Below are positions 34,488 through 45,835 of a stretch of 52,875 nucleotides of DNA, piece after piece. The notes under the pieces were generated by a model, which was given only the letters and a program-made list of their open reading frames with translations, made no database searches and had not been told where the DNA came from. Location: the NCBI GenBank assembly GCA_934229785.1, contig CAKQEA010000012.1, forward strand, positions 1 through 52,875. The letters are read 5' to 3'. Both the position numbers and the translations under genes were made by a program. The DNA comes from an uncultured Anaeroplasmataceae bacterium. GTDB taxonomy: Bacteria; Bacillota_I; Bacilli_A; Acholeplasmatales; Anaeroplasmataceae. Positions within the stretch are counted from its first letter, which is position 1, and each line of letters opens with the position of its first letter.

Positions 34488-36041
34488 TTATAATATTTTT
34501 GTAGTCCACTGTTCAGCATCTAAAACATCAGTAACAATATCCTTATAAAAGTCAGCCTCATGACATACAAGAACAATTGTTCCTTTAAATTGCTTTAAGG
34601 CATCCTTTAAAGAATCTTTTGCTAAAACATCTAAGTGATTAGTAGGCTCATCTAATACTAAGGTATTACATTCTTTAAGCATAATTTTACAAAGTCTAAC
34701 CTTAGCGGCCTCACCGCCAGATAAAACCATCATTAATGATTCTATCTTTTCCTTTGTTAATCCACAGCTAGCTAACGCTCCTCTAACCTCTGCATTAGTC
34801 ATTGATGGATACTCATCCCAAATCTCTTGATGGGCAGTATTTTTTGAACATTCCTCCTCTTGAGCAAAATATCCATAGTGAATATTATAATCAAGCTTAC
34901 ATTCACCTGATAGAGGCTTTAAAATACCAAGTAATGTTTTTAACAAAGTAGACTTACCAATACCATTAGCACCCTTAATAACAACCTTTTTGCCTCGTTC
35001 AATAACAAAATTTAAAGGCTTTGAAAGAGGCTCATCATAGCCTATTACTAGATTATTTGCTGTAATAACAAATCTACCTGAAGCACCACATTCCTTAAAT
35101 TTAAAGGTAGGCTTTATTTGTTCCTTAGCCTTATCAATTATTTCCATTCTATCAAGCATTCTTTGTTTAGATTTTGCCAAATCAGTAGTTGCAACTCTAG
35201 CTTTATTTTTAGCAATAAAGTCCTTAAGATGAGCAATTTCCTTTTGCTGCTTTTCATAGGCAGCATTTTGCTGACGCTTCTTTAATTCATACATTTGCAT
35301 AAATGAATCATAATTTCCACTATATCTTGTAAGTGTGCCATCCTCCATATGATAGATAACATTAATAACACTATTTAAAAATGATACATCATGTGATACA
35401 AGTAAAAAAGCATTTTCATAATTTTCAAGATACATCCTTAACCAATTAACCTGTTCCTCATCTAGGAAGTTAGTTGGCTCATCTAGGATTAAAATCATAG
35501 GCTTGGCAAGTAAAAGCTTAGTTAATAAAACCTTACTTCTTTGACCACCTGATAGATTTGAAACGTCATGATCAAGACCAATTTCACCAAGTCCTAAACC
35601 ATTAGCAACCTCTTCAATCTTTGAATCAAGCTCATAAAATCCTGATGATTCAAGTTCAGATTGAATTTCACCTGTATCCTCTAAATACTGATTCATTTCT
35701 TCTTCAGTACAATCACCCATCTTCTCATACATTTCATTCATTTCAGCCTCTAAATCATACATATGCTGAAATGCCTCACGTAAAACCTCACGAATTGTTT
35801 TACCCTTAGTAAGAGTTGTATATTGATCTAAATAGCCTGTAGTTATTCTTTTACACCATTCTATTTTACCCTCATCTGGAGTAAGTGTACCAGTAATCAT
35901 TTTTATAAATGTTGATTTTCCTTCACCATTTAAACCAATTAATCCTATATGCTCACCCTTTTGCATAACAAAGGATGCATTTTCTAATATTGTTCTATTT
36001 CCAAATGAAAATGAAACATTGCTACATTTTAAAACACTCAT
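34488..36041 (-). CDS. ABC-F family ATPase (ribosome-associated)
   Basis: 517 residues, soluble, with two ATPase domains and no membrane part. First: GLNGEGKST, LSGGQRSKVLL and LILDEPTNFLD. Second: GANGIGKST, LSGGEAAKVRLC and LVLDEPTNHLD. The linker between them (about 245-310, KKRQQNAAYEKQQKEIAHLKDF broken here for length) is the charged hairpin that reaches into the ribosomal E/P site in ABC-F proteins. The pattern is closest to the YbiT/YkpA subgroup. Its role would be rescue of stalled ribosomes; drug resistance cannot be judged from sequence. It sits between rlmD and the chromate transporter gene. Confidence 0.92.
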   Translation of the reverse strand: MSVLKCSNVSFSFGNRTILENASFVMQKGEHIGLIGLNGEGKSTFIKMITGTLTPDEGKIEWCKRITTGYLDQYTTLTKGKTIREVLREAFQHMYDLEAEMNEMYEKMGDCTEEEMNQYLEDTGEIQSELESSGFYELDSKIEEVANGLGLGEIGLDHDVSNLSGGQRSKVLLTKLLLAKPMILILDEPTNFLDEEQVNWLRMYLENYENAFLLVSHDVSFLNSVINVIYHMEDGTLTRYSGNYDSFMQMYELKKRQQNAAYEKQQKEIAHLKDFIAKNKARVATTDLAKSKQRMLDRMEIIDKAKEQIKPTFKFKECGASGRFVITANNLVIGYDEPLSKPLNFVIERGKKVVIKGANGIGKSTLLKTLLGILKPLSGECKLDYNIHYGYFAQEEECSKNTAHQEIWDEYPSMTNAEVRGALASCGLTKEKIESLMMVLSGGEAAKVRLCKIMLKECNTLVLDEPTNHLDVLAKDSLKDALKQFKGTIVLVCHEADFYKDIVTDVLDAEQWTTKIL

Positions 36042-36051
36042 TCTTATAACC

Positions 36052-37458
36052 TCATAAACTTAAAATTATTCCAATAATTGCTGAAATTGCAATATAAAAA
36101 ATTGGATGCTTTTTATACTTAAAAACAAAGAAGCCCATAACACAGGCAATACTTAAGCTTTTCCAATTAATTAAAGCATCAATAGATTTTGCAATATTTG
36201 AAAGAAAAATATTAAATGACATATTTTTATATAATTCAAAGGTATTTTCAAAAGCATCAATATCAATAATTGAAACCTTTAAAATTGAATAAAATGCTGC
36301 AATAATTAAGCCAATTGAGGCAGCCCTTAAACCATAAAAAACATAGTCAACATATTTATTATTTTTAAATTTTGTTAAAAATAAACAAATTACCTCTATT
36401 ACAATAATTGAAGGGGAAACAAGGCCAAGAGTTGAAATGATTGAACCAATAAATGAAATCCACCAATTACTATAAATAAAATTACAAGTTGTAAAGCCAA
36501 CATAGGTTGACATATTAACGCCCATTGCACCTGGTGTTGATTCACTAACCGCAATCATATTTGCTAAATCAAGCTGAGTAAACCATCCTGTTTTATCTGC
36601 AAGCTCTGATAAAAATGGGATAGTCGCAAGACCACCACCAAAAGCACAAATACCAACCTTAAAAAATTCAAAATATAATCTAAATATAGTTCCATTTTTA
36701 GTAAATATAAATACTAAAGCACAAATTAATAAAATAATATTAAGTGATGTAGTTGTAAGTACACCCTTTAAATACTTCTTATTTTTTATAATAGGATAAA
36801 ATATTAAGGCTAATATTCCAAATGGTAAGCCCATAATTAAACCTACAATGAAAAATATATATGTTTTATCATTTCTTATTTTTTCTTCCTTTATAGATTC
36901 ATTATTATCATCTATATTTTTCCTAACTTTTATTACATTATAAACAACCCCAAAAATACCTGCAAGAATAACATAGGTAAATAATGGGATAATTGGAACA
37001 AATATTGAAAGTATAGCAACAATTATAACAATTGCCATACTTACCCTATCAGAAATTGAATTTTTAAATAGCTTAATAATTGCTTGCAAAACTAACACAA
37101 CAACAGCTACTCTTATACCAGCTAAGGCATGCTCAACATAAGGGTTATTTGCAAAATTAGTCAATAATGAAGCAATTAAAAATATTATAATAAAAGCTGG
37201 AGTAATAAAGCCTAATGTTGCAACAATTCCACCAATAGTTTCCTTTCTTTTATAGCCAATAAAAGTTGAAACATTCACAGCTATAGCACCAGGAGTACAT
37301 TGACCAATCGCAAAATAATCTGCAATATCTTCACTAGTTGACCATTTTTTTCTATCAACAAGCTCACGCTCTAGAAGTGGTAGCATTGCATAACCACCAC
37401 CAAAATTAACTATTCCAAGCTTAAAAAACAATAAATAAAGCTCAAACAATTCTTTCAT
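36052..37458 (-). CDS. chromate transporter family protein, two-domain form
   Basis: 468 residues with two repeats of the CHR domain. First at about 1-170 (FFKLGIVNFGGGYAMLPLLE, FAIGQCTPGAIAVNVSTF), second at about 270-468 (FFKVGICAFGGGLATIPFL, AVSESTPGAMGVNMSTYVG). A short Lys/Asn-rich loop (about 185-200) joins them. The family moves chromate or a similar oxyanion across the membrane; the natural substrate here is unknown. The frame can start 21 bases earlier, but GAAGGAG lies eight bases before the ATG at 37458, so I start there. Confidence 0.87.
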   Translation of the reverse strand: MKELFELYLLFFKLGIVNFGGGYAMLPLLERELVDRKKWSTSEDIADYFAIGQCTPGAIAVNVSTFIGYKRKETIGGIVATLGFITPAFIIIFLIASLLTNFANNPYVEHALAGIRVAVVVLVLQAIIKLFKNSISDRVSMAIVIIVAILSIFVPIIPLFTYVILAGIFGVVYNVIKVRKNIDDNNESIKEEKIRNDKTYIFFIVGLIMGLPFGILALIFYPIIKNKKYLKGVLTTTSLNIILLICALVFIFTKNGTIFRLYFEFFKVGICAFGGGLATIPFLSELADKTGWFTQLDLANMIAVSESTPGAMGVNMSTYVGFTTCNFIYSNWWISFIGSIISTLGLVSPSIIVIEVICLFLTKFKNNKYVDYVFYGLRAASIGLIIAAFYSILKVSIIDIDAFENTFELYKNMSFNIFLSNIAKSIDALINWKSLSIACVMGFFVFKYKKHPIFYIAISAIIGIILSL

Positions 37459-37809
37459 GTGCTTTTCTCCTTCAAACATATGTAATATACCATAAATGAA
37501 GGTAAAATAAAAGATTTAATCACAATATATAAAGTAAAAATATAATTAAAATTAATAGAAAAAAATTCATATTTATTATTAAAGAAAAAACAACATAAGT
37601 TCATAAATTTAACAAATAATATTTCATTTTTTCATTTTAAATATAGTAACAAACTAATAAAATTCAAATATTTGTATTTTACACTCATCATATATTTTAA
37701 AATTTCTTTTCATTACACAATTAAATTTGACTATGTAATATATTTTTGATATAATATTTTACAATATATTATTTTTAATATATTAATAGTAATTTTTAGG
37801 AGGAAATTT
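37459..37809 (+). promoter_or_regulatory. leuA promoter region
   Basis: AT-rich 351-base gap between two divergent genes. A strong promoter faces leuA: TTGACT (37727-37732), a 17-base spacer and TATAAT (37750-37755), with about 50 bases of leader to the ATG. I see no T-box and no leader peptide rich in leucine in the leader. Nothing clear is seen in 37480-37720. Confidence 0.65.
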
Positions 37810-39474
37810 ATGAAAGGTTTTGAAAAATATTCTAGAGGCTATTTTTTACCACCTGTAGAATGTTATGATTGGGTAAAAAAAGAATATATAAAGCAAGCTC
37901 CAATATGGTGCAGTGTTGATTTACGTGATGGTAATCAAGCACTTGTTAAACCAATGTCATTAGATCAAAAAATTGATTTTTTTAAATTACTAGTAAAAAT
38001 AGGCTTTAAAGAAATCGAGGTTGGGTTTCCTGCCTCAAGTGAAACTGAATACGAATTTTTAAGAGCCTTAATTGATCAGGATTTAATTCCAGATGATGTT
38101 ACTATTCAAGTATTAACTCAGGCAAGAGCTCATATAATTAAAAAAACATTTCAAGCCCTAAATGGTTGTAAAAAAGCAATTGTCCATCTTTATAATTCGA
38201 CATCAAAGGCTCAACGTGAACAAGTATTTAAAAAAACTAAAGAAGAAATTTTAAATATTGCAGTTGAAGGAGCAAAAATGCTCGTTGATTTAGCAAATGA
38301 AACTGAAGGTAACTTTTCCTTTGAATATTCGCCTGAATCATTTACTGGAACCGAGCCTGAATATGCATTAGATGTTTGTAATGCAATAATTGATATTTTT
38401 AAACCAACAAAAGATAAAAAGCTTATCATAAATTTACCAGTTACAGTAGAAATGTCATTACCTCACATTTATGCTTCTACTATTGAATATATGTGTAAAA
38501 ATTTACATAATAGAGATTCACTTATTATATCTTTGCATCCTCATAATGATAGAGGTACAGCAATTGCCGATTCAGAACTTGGTCTTTTAGCTGGAGCAGA
38601 TAGAATTGAGGGTACTTTATTTGGTAATGGTGAACGTACAGGTAATGTTGATATTATAACCTTAGCATTAAATATGTATAGTCATGGTGTTGATCCCATC
38701 TTAGATTTTTCTGATATTCCATCAATAATAAGGCTATATGAGAGTGTTACAGAAATGAAGGTTTATGATAGGCAGCCTTATTCTGGCAAATTTGTATTTG
38801 CTGCTTTCTCAGGCTCCCATCAAGATGCAATTTCAAAGGGATTAAAATACCATAAAGCAAACAAATTAAAAACCTGGAGTGTTCCCTACTTACCTATTGA
38901 TCCAAAGGATTTAAATAGAGAATACTCAGCAGATGTAATTAGAATAAATTCTCAATCAGGAAAAGGTGGAATATGCTATATACTAGAAACTAATTTTGGT
39001 TTAGAAATTCCACAAAAAATGCGCGAAACTGTTGGTTATTTAGTTAAAGATATATCCGATAAAAATCATATCGAGCTTACTCCAACAGATGTACAATCAA
39101 TTTTTATTGAAAATTTTGTCAATTTAAAATCACCACTTGCCTTAAATGAATATCATTTTATAAGAGAAAATGACTTATTTAAGGTAATGCTATCAATCAA
39201 TTACAATGGTAATAGGATTGATTATCTATCAGAAGGTAATGGTAGATTAGATGCCGTATCAAATGCCCTTAAACAAATTCTTCATTTAGATTATACCTTA
39301 ATAAATTATTTTGAGCATAGTCTAGACTCTACTTCTCAAGCTCAAGCCGCGGCCTATGTTTGTATTAAGGTTGATGATAATGAATACTGGGGAACTGGTA
39401 TTCATGATGATATTATTGCTGCATCAATTCATGCTTTAATTTCGGCAATAAATAATTATAAAAAAATGTATTAA
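37810..39474 (+). CDS. leuA: 2-isopropylmalate synthase, long (yeast-type) form
   Basis: 554 residues. Condenses acetyl-CoA with 2-oxoisovalerate, the first step of leucine synthesis. The barrel opens with WCSVDLRDGNQAL (about 33-45), the metal and substrate site. Next come GFKEIEVGFPASSETEY and SLHPHNDRGTAIADSELG (metal His pair), then ERTGNVD. A LeuA dimer/regulatory domain covers about 430-554 and would confer leucine feedback. Length and the FLPPVECYDWVKKEYI opening mark the yeast/Corynebacterium-type group. Ribosome binding site AGGAGGAAA. It is on the opposite strand to the other branched-chain genes and converges on them. Confidence 0.95.
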   Translation: MKGFEKYSRGYFLPPVECYDWVKKEYIKQAPIWCSVDLRDGNQALVKPMSLDQKIDFFKLLVKIGFKEIEVGFPASSETEYEFLRALIDQDLIPDDVTIQVLTQARAHIIKKTFQALNGCKKAIVHLYNSTSKAQREQVFKKTKEEILNIAVEGAKMLVDLANETEGNFSFEYSPESFTGTEPEYALDVCNAIIDIFKPTKDKKLIINLPVTVEMSLPHIYASTIEYMCKNLHNRDSLIISLHPHNDRGTAIADSELGLLAGADRIEGTLFGNGERTGNVDIITLALNMYSHGVDPILDFSDIPSIIRLYESVTEMKVYDRQPYSGKFVFAAFSGSHQDAISKGLKYHKANKLKTWSVPYLPIDPKDLNREYSADVIRINSQSGKGGICYILETNFGLEIPQKMRETVGYLVKDISDKNHIELTPTDVQSIFIENFVNLKSPLALNEYHFIRENDLFKVMLSINYNGNRIDYLSEGNGRLDAVSNALKQILHLDYTLINYFEHSLDSTSQAQAAAYVCIKVDDNEYWGTGIHDDIIAASIHALISAINNYKKMY

Positions 39475-39480
39475 AATTTA

Positions 39481-39510
39481 AAAAAAGATGAATTTAGTTT
39501 CATCTTTTTT
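39481..39510. terminator. bidirectional terminator between leuA and ilvB
   Basis: AAAAAAGATGAA (39481-39492) pairs perfectly with TTCATCTTTTTT (39499-39510) around a 6-base loop. T6 or longer runs occur in both directions. It ends leuA and the long minus-strand operon whose last gene stops at 39584. Confidence 0.85.
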
Positions 39511-39583
39511 TATTATATTTTTACATAATCTTATTTAATAATATATAACAATTATATCACACTTATATTTAAATGTTTATTGC

Positions 39584-41251
39584 TTAATTAATGATTATAT
39601 CATCTATTGGTTTACCAGGTGCAACCATTGGTAACACCTTTTCATCAATATCAACTATCGCATTTATGATGCAAGGACGTCTATTTTTTATTGCTTCATT
39701 TATAGCATTTTTATATTTCTCCTTTGAATTTGCAAAATAATAATCTACACCACAAGCCTTAGCTAAAAATTCATAATTAAGTTCTTTATCTAATATTGTT
39801 TGAGAATATCTTTTATCATAAAACGTAGTTTGCCACTGGCGAACCATTCCAAGAACTCCATTATTAGCAATAACCACACAAACTGGAATACTATATTTGC
39901 TTAAAGTTAATAGTTCATTCATATTCATTCTAAATGAACCATCTCCTGCTATATTAAAAACATAAGCATTTGGATTTCCAATTTGACAGCCTATTGATGC
40001 TCCAAGTCCAAATCCCATTGTTCCAAGACCACCAGAGGTTATTAATCTTTTAGGCTTAGTATAAGTAAAATATTGAGCAGCCCACATTTGATGTTGCCCT
40101 ACCTCTGTTGAAATATAGCAATCACCATTTGTTGCTTCATATATTGCTTCCATAAAATATCTTGGCTTTAAGGAATTTGATATTTGATTATCTTTAAATT
40201 CATTTTTCCAATTTATTATTTTATTAACCCATTCATCATGTTTTTTTTCATATAAATACTTTTTAATTCTAACAAAGAATTCCTTTAAATTCATAACAAG
40301 AGAATAATCTGTTTTAATGTTTTTATCTATTTCAGCAAGATCAATATCAATTTGAACTATTTTAGCATTTTCTGCAAAACGTCTATGATTTGATAGTACT
40401 CTATCTGAAAATCTAACACCTAATGCTAAAAGCAAATCGCAATCAACAACAGCTTTATTTGATGCAATTGTACCATGCATTCCAATTAAGCCAGTCGATA
40501 GCTTATTGGTTTGATCAAAGCCACCAATTCCCATTAATGAAGTTGAGGTTGGAATATCGAGCATGTTAGCAAATTCGTTTAATTCCTTTGACGCATTTGC
40601 TTTAATTATTCCACCACCTGCATATATAAATGGCTTTTTAGCATTTAAAATTAAAGAAGCAATTTCTTCAAGCTGATAATCAAATATTACAGGTAAATTT
40701 TTAACCTGCTTATGAAAATTTATACACTTTTTTTCATATTCACAAATTGATGCGGTAACATCCTTTGTTATATCAATTAATACTGGTCCAGGCCTTCCAC
40801 TACGAGCTATATCAAAGGCCTCTCTGATTGTATCTGCTAACAAGGAAACATCCTTAACTATATAATTATGTTTAGTTATTGGCATTGTAATTCCTGTTAT
40901 ATCTACCTCTTGAAAGGAATCCTTTCCTAATAATGAATTACCAACATTTCCTGTAATTGCAACAAGTGGAGTTGAATCCATATAGGCTGTAGCAATTCCT
41001 GTAACTAAATTCGTTGCTCCGGGACCTGAGGTTGCAAGACATACTCCAACCTTACCAGTTGATCTTGCATATCCATCTGCTGCATGAGAGGCCCCCTGTT
41101 CATGTGAGGTTAAAATATGACGGATTCTATCTCTATTTTTATATAATTCATCATAAATATTTAATACTGCTCCTCCTGGATAACCAAAAATTGTATCAAC
41201 ACCTTGCTCTATTAAACATTCAATAATGATTTGTGATCCATTTAACCTCAT
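39584..41251 (-). CDS. ilvB: acetolactate synthase large subunit
   Basis: 555 residues. ThDP-dependent; joins two pyruvates, or pyruvate and 2-oxobutyrate, in valine, leucine and isoleucine synthesis. Visible: the ThDP activating Glu in LTSHEQGASHAADGYAR (about 47-63), the FAD-binding middle domain (GGGIIKAN, LLALGVRFSDR), and the ThDP/Mg site NIAGDGSFRMNMNELLTL (about 435) with the closing Asn-Asn of IANNGVLGMVRQWQ. The LGMVRQWQ loop is typical of biosynthetic, herbicide-type AHAS rather than catabolic AlsS. Works with the IlvN subunit encoded at the start of the same operon, an unusual separation of the pair by six genes. Confidence 0.96.
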   Translation of the reverse strand: MRLNGSQIIIECLIEQGVDTIFGYPGGAVLNIYDELYKNRDRIRHILTSHEQGASHAADGYARSTGKVGVCLATSGPGATNLVTGIATAYMDSTPLVAITGNVGNSLLGKDSFQEVDITGITMPITKHNYIVKDVSLLADTIREAFDIARSGRPGPVLIDITKDVTASICEYEKKCINFHKQVKNLPVIFDYQLEEIASLILNAKKPFIYAGGGIIKANASKELNEFANMLDIPTSTSLMGIGGFDQTNKLSTGLIGMHGTIASNKAVVDCDLLLALGVRFSDRVLSNHRRFAENAKIVQIDIDLAEIDKNIKTDYSLVMNLKEFFVRIKKYLYEKKHDEWVNKIINWKNEFKDNQISNSLKPRYFMEAIYEATNGDCYISTEVGQHQMWAAQYFTYTKPKRLITSGGLGTMGFGLGASIGCQIGNPNAYVFNIAGDGSFRMNMNELLTLSKYSIPVCVVIANNGVLGMVRQWQTTFYDKRYSQTILDKELNYEFLAKACGVDYYFANSKEKYKNAINEAIKNRRPCIINAIVDIDEKVLPMVAPGKPIDDIIIN

Positions 41252-41267
41252 ATATGTCCTCCTTTTA

Positions 41268-42932
41268 TTAGTCTTCTTTTAATATAGCTCCCGTTGATGC
41301 ACTTGTCACAAGCTTAGCATATCTTCTTAAGTACCCTGATTTAACCTTGCACTCTGGCTTAACAAGAGAAGCTCTTCTTTTTTCCAATTCAGCTTCTGAT
41401 ACATCTAAATTAATACTGCATTTAAACATATCGATTTCAATTTTATCACCGTTTTTTACTAATGCGATTGTTCCACCCTCTGCTGCCTCTGGAGATACAT
41501 GACCTATTGATGCACCTCTTGTTGCCCCAGAAAATCTACCATCAGTTAGTAAAGCAACATCCTTATCAAGACCCATACCTGCTAAACGTGAGGTTGGGGC
41601 TAACATTTCTCTCATACCAGGACCACCCTTTGGTCCTTCATATCTAATAACAACAATATCACCCTTTGTTATTTCACCTCCATCAATTGCTTTAATTGCT
41701 TCCTCTTCTGAATCATACACCTTTGCCCTACATGTATGCTTAAGCATCTGTGGTGCTACAGCACCACGTTTTACAACACAACCATCAGGAGCTAAATTCC
41801 CCTTTAACACAGCAATACCACCTGTTTGTGAATAGGGATTTGAAATAGGTCTAATAACATCAGGATTTTTATTTATTGCATCTTTAATATTTTCACGAAT
41901 TGTCTTACCTGTGACGGTCATTAAATCAAGGTTTAAAATATCTAATTTTGACACTTCGTTCATAACTGCACTAATGCCACCAGCCTCATTCAAATCCTCC
42001 ATATATGTTGGACCTGCTGGTGCTAAATGGCAAAGATTTGGTGTTTTTGATGATATTTCATTAGCCATATCTAAATTAATATTTATTCCTGCTTCATGAG
42101 CTATTGCTGGTAGATGAAGCATAGTATTAGTTGAGCAACCAAGTACCATATCCATAGTTAATGCATTTATGATTGCTTTTTCATTAACAATATCTCTAGC
42201 CTTAATATTCTTATTTACCATTTCCATAATCTTCATACCAGAATATTTAGCAAGTCTAATACGTTCAGCATATACACATGGAATAGTACCATTTCCTGGT
42301 AAGGCAATACCTAATACCTCACACATACAATTCATTGAATTGGCAGTATACATTCCTGAGCATGACCCACAGCCAGGGCAAGAATGATTTTCATATTCAT
42401 CAAGCTCACTTTTGCTAATTTTACCAGAATTGTACTTTCCTATAGCTTCAAATGTTGATGATAATGAGGTTTTATGACCGCCAACTCTACCAGCAAGCAT
42501 TGGACCACCAGAACAAACTATAGTTGGAAGATTAATTCTTAATGCTCCCATTAGCATGCCTGGAACAATTTTATCGCAATTAGGAATAAGTACTAAACCA
42601 TCAAGAGCATGAGCTAAAGCCATACATTCAGTTGAATCAGCAATTAATTCTCTTGTAACTAAAGAATATTTCATTCCTTGATGTCCCATAGCAATACCAT
42701 CACATACACCAATTGCTGGAATTTCAATTGGCGTACCACCAGACATTAAAATACCACGTTTAACAGCTTCACTTATCTTATCAAGCATCATATGACCAGG
42801 AACAATCTCACTTTTAGCTGAAACAACACCAATTAAGGGTCTATTTATTTCTTCATCAGTATACCCCATAGCTTTAAATAAACTACGATTTGGTACCCTC
42901 TCAACTCCTTTTTTTACAACGTCACTTTTCAT
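41268..42932 (-). CDS. ilvD: dihydroxy-acid dehydratase
   Basis: 554 residues. Removes water from 2,3-dihydroxy-isovalerate and -methylvalerate to give the 2-oxo acids. The Fe-S Cys ligands are in [13 protein letters not shown] (about 119-131) and [20 protein letters not shown] (about 184-203). The C-terminal [15 protein letters not shown] and [10 protein letters not shown] are family signatures. Length is normal. It sits between leuB and ilvB, 13-17 bases from each, in the minus-strand operon. Confidence 0.97.
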   Translation of the reverse strand: MKSDVVKKGVERVPNRSLFKAMGYTDEEINRPLIGVVSAKSEIVPGHMMLDKISEAVKRGILMSGGTPIEIPAIGVCDGIAMGHQGMKYSLVTRELIADSTECMALAHALDGLVLIPNCDKIVPGMLMGALRINLPTIVCSGGPMLAGRVGGHKTSLSSTFEAIGKYNSGKISKSELDEYENHSCPGCGSCSGMYTANSMNCMCEVLGIALPGNGTIPCVYAERIRLAKYSGMKIMEMVNKNIKARDIVNEKAIINALTMDMVLGCSTNTMLHLPAIAHEAGININLDMANEISSKTPNLCHLAPAGPTYMEDLNEAGGISAVMNEVSKLDILNLDLMTVTGKTIRENIKDAINKNPDVIRPISNPYSQTGGIAVLKGNLAPDGCVVKRGAVAPQMLKHTCRAKVYDSEEEAIKAIDGGEITKGDIVVIRYEGPKGGPGMREMLAPTSRLAGMGLDKDVALLTDGRFSGATRGASIGHVSPEAAEGGTIALVKNGDKIEIDMFKCSINLDVSEAELEKRRASLVKPECKVKSGYLRRYAKLVTSASTGAILKED

Positions 42933-42944
42933 ATTTATGCCTCC

Positions 42945-44042
42945 CTATTTTAAGGCTTTTACAACTAAATCGCCCATTTTCTTTGTTCCAACAATCATCT
43001 CTTTTTTAGTATCAAAGGCTTTAATATCTAATGTTCTATAGCCATTATTTAAAACATCATTTACTGCTTTTTCAATCGCATCTGCTTCATCATTTAATCC
43101 TAATGAATACCTAAACATCATCACAACAGATAAAATAGTTGCTAATGGATTTGCTAAATCCTTTCCTGCAATATCTGGTGCTGAGCCATGAATTGGTTCA
43201 TATAATCCTAGCTTAGTCGCACCTAGTGAGGCTGAGGCTAGCATTCCTATTGAACCTGCAACCTGACTTGCTTCATCAGTTAAAATATCTCCAAAAATAT
43301 TAGAAGTAACAATTACATCAAATTGACGAGGATTTCTTATAAGCTGCATTGCAGCATTATCTACATACATTTCGCTTGTTTCTATATCAGGATAATCCAC
43401 CTTCATACGTTCAAAAACTGTTCTCCATAATCTTGATGACTCTAAAACATTTGCCTTATGGACACAGCATAGCTTCTTATTTCGTGCTTTAGCACAATCA
43501 AAGCCTATTTTTAAAATTCTTTCAATTTCAAAAACAGAATACTTTTCTAAATCAGATGCCCAACAATCTAATTTTTTAGGATCAAAGGCTGCTGAATTTG
43601 CTTTTTCACCAAAATACATACCACCAGTTAACTCACGAACAACTAATATATCTAAGCCATCGCCAATAATTTCAGGCTTTAAAGGTGATGTATATTGTAG
43701 CTGTTTATACAAAACAGCAGGTCTTAAATTAGCATAAAGCCCTAAAGCTTTTCTAATGCCAAGCAATCCCTTTTCAGGCCTATCACCATTTGTTAAATGA
43801 TCCCATTTTTCTCCACCTACAGCTCCAAGTAATACAGCATCAGATTTTAAAGCAGCATCAATAGTGTCCTGTGGAAGTGAGATACCATCAACATCAATAG
43901 CAATACCTCCCATTCTTTTTTCAATTATATTAAATTTGTGACCATATAATTCACCAATACGATTCATAACCTTAACTGCTTCTCTAACAATATCAGGTCC
44001 AATTCCATCACCAGGTAATGTAACAATATTAAACTCTGCCAT
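42945..44042 (-). CDS. leuB: 3-isopropylmalate dehydrogenase
   Basis: 365 residues. NAD-dependent oxidation and decarboxylation of 3-isopropylmalate; with CimA present it also acts on 3-methylmalate for isoleucine. Seen: LPGDGIGPDIV at the N-terminus, VRELTGGMYFGEK (about 139-151) with the substrate Arg, KANVLESSRLWRTV, the metal Asp residues in NIFGDILTDEASQ, and the NAD site EPIHGSAPDIAGK. Its ATG begins directly after the leuD stop. Confidence 0.97.
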   Translation of the reverse strand: MAEFNIVTLPGDGIGPDIVREAVKVMNRIGELYGHKFNIIEKRMGGIAIDVDGISLPQDTIDAALKSDAVLLGAVGGEKWDHLTNGDRPEKGLLGIRKALGLYANLRPAVLYKQLQYTSPLKPEIIGDGLDILVVRELTGGMYFGEKANSAAFDPKKLDCWASDLEKYSVFEIERILKIGFDCAKARNKKLCCVHKANVLESSRLWRTVFERMKVDYPDIETSEMYVDNAAMQLIRNPRQFDVIVTSNIFGDILTDEASQVAGSIGMLASASLGATKLGLYEPIHGSAPDIAGKDLANPLATILSVVMMFRYSLGLNDEADAIEKAVNDVLNNGYRTLDIKAFDTKKEMIVGTKKMGDLVVKALK

Positions 44043-44043
44043 A

Positions 44044-44556
44044 TTACTTTTTTTCTCCTTTAATCTTATTAACTAATCCACCAGCTTTAATTATTTCCTG
44101 CATAAATAACGGAAATGGCTCTGCTTGATAGCACTTATTAGTTGTTTCATTAGTAATTACACCAGTATCAAAATTTACAGATATAATATCTTTATCATTT
44201 ATTTCATCAACAGCCTCTGGGCATTCTAAAATTGGAAGGCCAATATTAATTGAATTACGATAAAAAATTCTAGCAAATGTTTTAGCAATAACACACGATA
44301 CTCCACAGGCCTTTATAGCAATAGGAGCATGTTCACGTGATGAACCACAACCAAAATTTTTATCAGCTACAATAATATCTCCTTCTTTAACTCTTTTAGA
44401 AAACACCTCAAGTCCAGCATTAATATCTTGTTTTGAATCTTCCATACAATGAATAGCTAATTCCTTTGGATCTGAAGTGTTTAAAAAACGAGCTGGAATA
44501 ATGACATCTGTATCAATATCTGCGCCATACTTAAAAACTCTACCTTTTGCTTGCAT
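44044..44556 (-). CDS. leuD: 3-isopropylmalate dehydratase small subunit
   Basis: 170 residues, swivel domain of isopropylmalate isomerase. Seen: [15 protein letters not shown] (about 10-24), the active-site loop [13 protein letters not shown] (about 68-80) and [17 protein letters not shown]. The short form, typical of LeuD partnered by a 420-residue LeuC. It would also isomerise citramalate to 3-methylmalate. Nine bases separate it from leuC. Confidence 0.97.
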   Translation of the reverse strand: MQAKGRVFKYGADIDTDVIIPARFLNTSDPKELAIHCMEDSKQDINAGLEVFSKRVKEGDIIVADKNFGCGSSREHAPIAIKACGVSCVIAKTFARIFYRNSINIGLPILECPEAVDEINDKDIISVNFDTGVITNETTNKCYQAEPFPLFMQEIIKAGGLVNKIKGEKK

Positions 44557-44565
44557 AAATACCTC

Positions 44566-45834
44566 CTATATTAAATCAGGATTTGTAATATATCCTGTTA
44601 ATGCTGACGCGGCAGCAGTTGCTGGTGAAGCTAGATAAACCTCAGAATCAACATGTCCCATACGTCCAACGAAATTTCTATTTGTAGTAGAAACACAACG
44701 CTCACCAGCAGCCAAAATACCCATATATCCACCTAAGCATGGACCACATGTAGGCGTTGAAATTGCACAACCTGCTTCAACTAAATCTTGAATTATTCCT
44801 TCATTGATTGCATCTAAATAAATTTTTTGAGTAGCTGGAATAACAATAACTCTAACATTTGAATTTACCTGCTTTCCCTTTAAAATATCTCTTGCAATCC
44901 TCAAATCCTCAATTCTTCCATTAGTACATGAACCAATTACAACCTGATCTATTTTAATTTCCTTGTCTTTAATTTCATCAACTGATTTTGTATTCTCTGG
45001 TAAATGAGGGAATGCTACCATTGGACGAATTTTTGATAAATCAATATCATATACCTCATCGTATTCTGCATCATAATCGGCCTCATAAACAATAGGAGTT
45101 TTTTTACTATGCTTTTTACAATAATCAATTGTTACATCATCTACAGCAAAAATACCATTTTTAGCTCCAGCCTCAATTGCCATATTTGCCATACATAAAC
45201 GTGAATCCATACTTAAATTTTTTAAGCCATCACCTGAAAACTCCATTGATTTATATAATGCACCATCAACTCCAATCATCCCAATAATATATAAGATTAC
45301 ATCCTTGCCTGATACATTTTTATTAAGTCTACCAGTTAAATTAAATTTTAAAGCCTTAGGAACCTTAAACCAAGCCTCACCAGTTGCCATTGCACAAGCC
45401 ATATCAGTTGAGCCAACACCAGTAGAAAAGGCACCTAATGCACCATAGGTACAGGTATGTGAATCAGCACCAATTACCACATCTCCTGAAACTACTAATC
45501 CCTTTTCAGGAAGTAGGGCGTGCTCAATTCCCATTTGACCAACCTCAAAAAAGTTAACAATTCCCTTTTCTTTGGCAAATTCTCTTATATATTTGCATTG
45601 TTCAGCTGATTTAATATCCTTGTTTGGGACAAAATGATCTGGAACAATTGTAATTTTTTCTTTATCAAAAACAAATGCGTTTTCGCCAAATTCTTTAAAA
45701 ACATTTACCGCAACTGGAGTAGTTATATCATTACCATGAACTAAATCAAGCCTACAGGTAATAAGCTCTCCAGCCTTAACATTTTTTAATCCTGCATGAG
45801 CTGCAAGAATTTTTTGTGTCATCGTCATTCCCAT
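44566..45834 (-). CDS. leuC: 3-isopropylmalate dehydratase large subunit
   Basis: 422 residues, aconitase-like subunit carrying the 4Fe-4S cluster. Cluster Cys: IGSCTNGR near 298 and TCGPCLGG near 358-365. Also [13 protein letters not shown] and the C-terminal [10 protein letters not shown]. The short LeuC form. The frame extends 33 bases up into cimA, but AAGGAG lies ten bases before the ATG at 45834, which follows the cimA stop by one base; I take that start. Together with LeuD it should serve both leucine and citramalate-based isoleucine synthesis. Confidence 0.95.
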   Translation of the reverse strand: MGMTMTQKILAAHAGLKNVKAGELITCRLDLVHGNDITTPVAVNVFKEFGENAFVFDKEKITIVPDHFVPNKDIKSAEQCKYIREFAKEKGIVNFFEVGQMGIEHALLPEKGLVVSGDVVIGADSHTCTYGALGAFSTGVGSTDMACAMATGEAWFKVPKALKFNLTGRLNKNVSGKDVILYIIGMIGVDGALYKSMEFSGDGLKNLSMDSRLCMANMAIEAGAKNGIFAVDDVTIDYCKKHSKKTPIVYEADYDAEYDEVYDIDLSKIRPMVAFPHLPENTKSVDEIKDKEIKIDQVVIGSCTNGRIEDLRIARDILKGKQVNSNVRVIVIPATQKIYLDAINEGIIQDLVEAGCAISTPTCGPCLGGYMGILAAGERCVSTTNRNFVGRMGHVDSEVYLASPATAAASALTGYITNPDLI

Positions 45835-45835
45835 A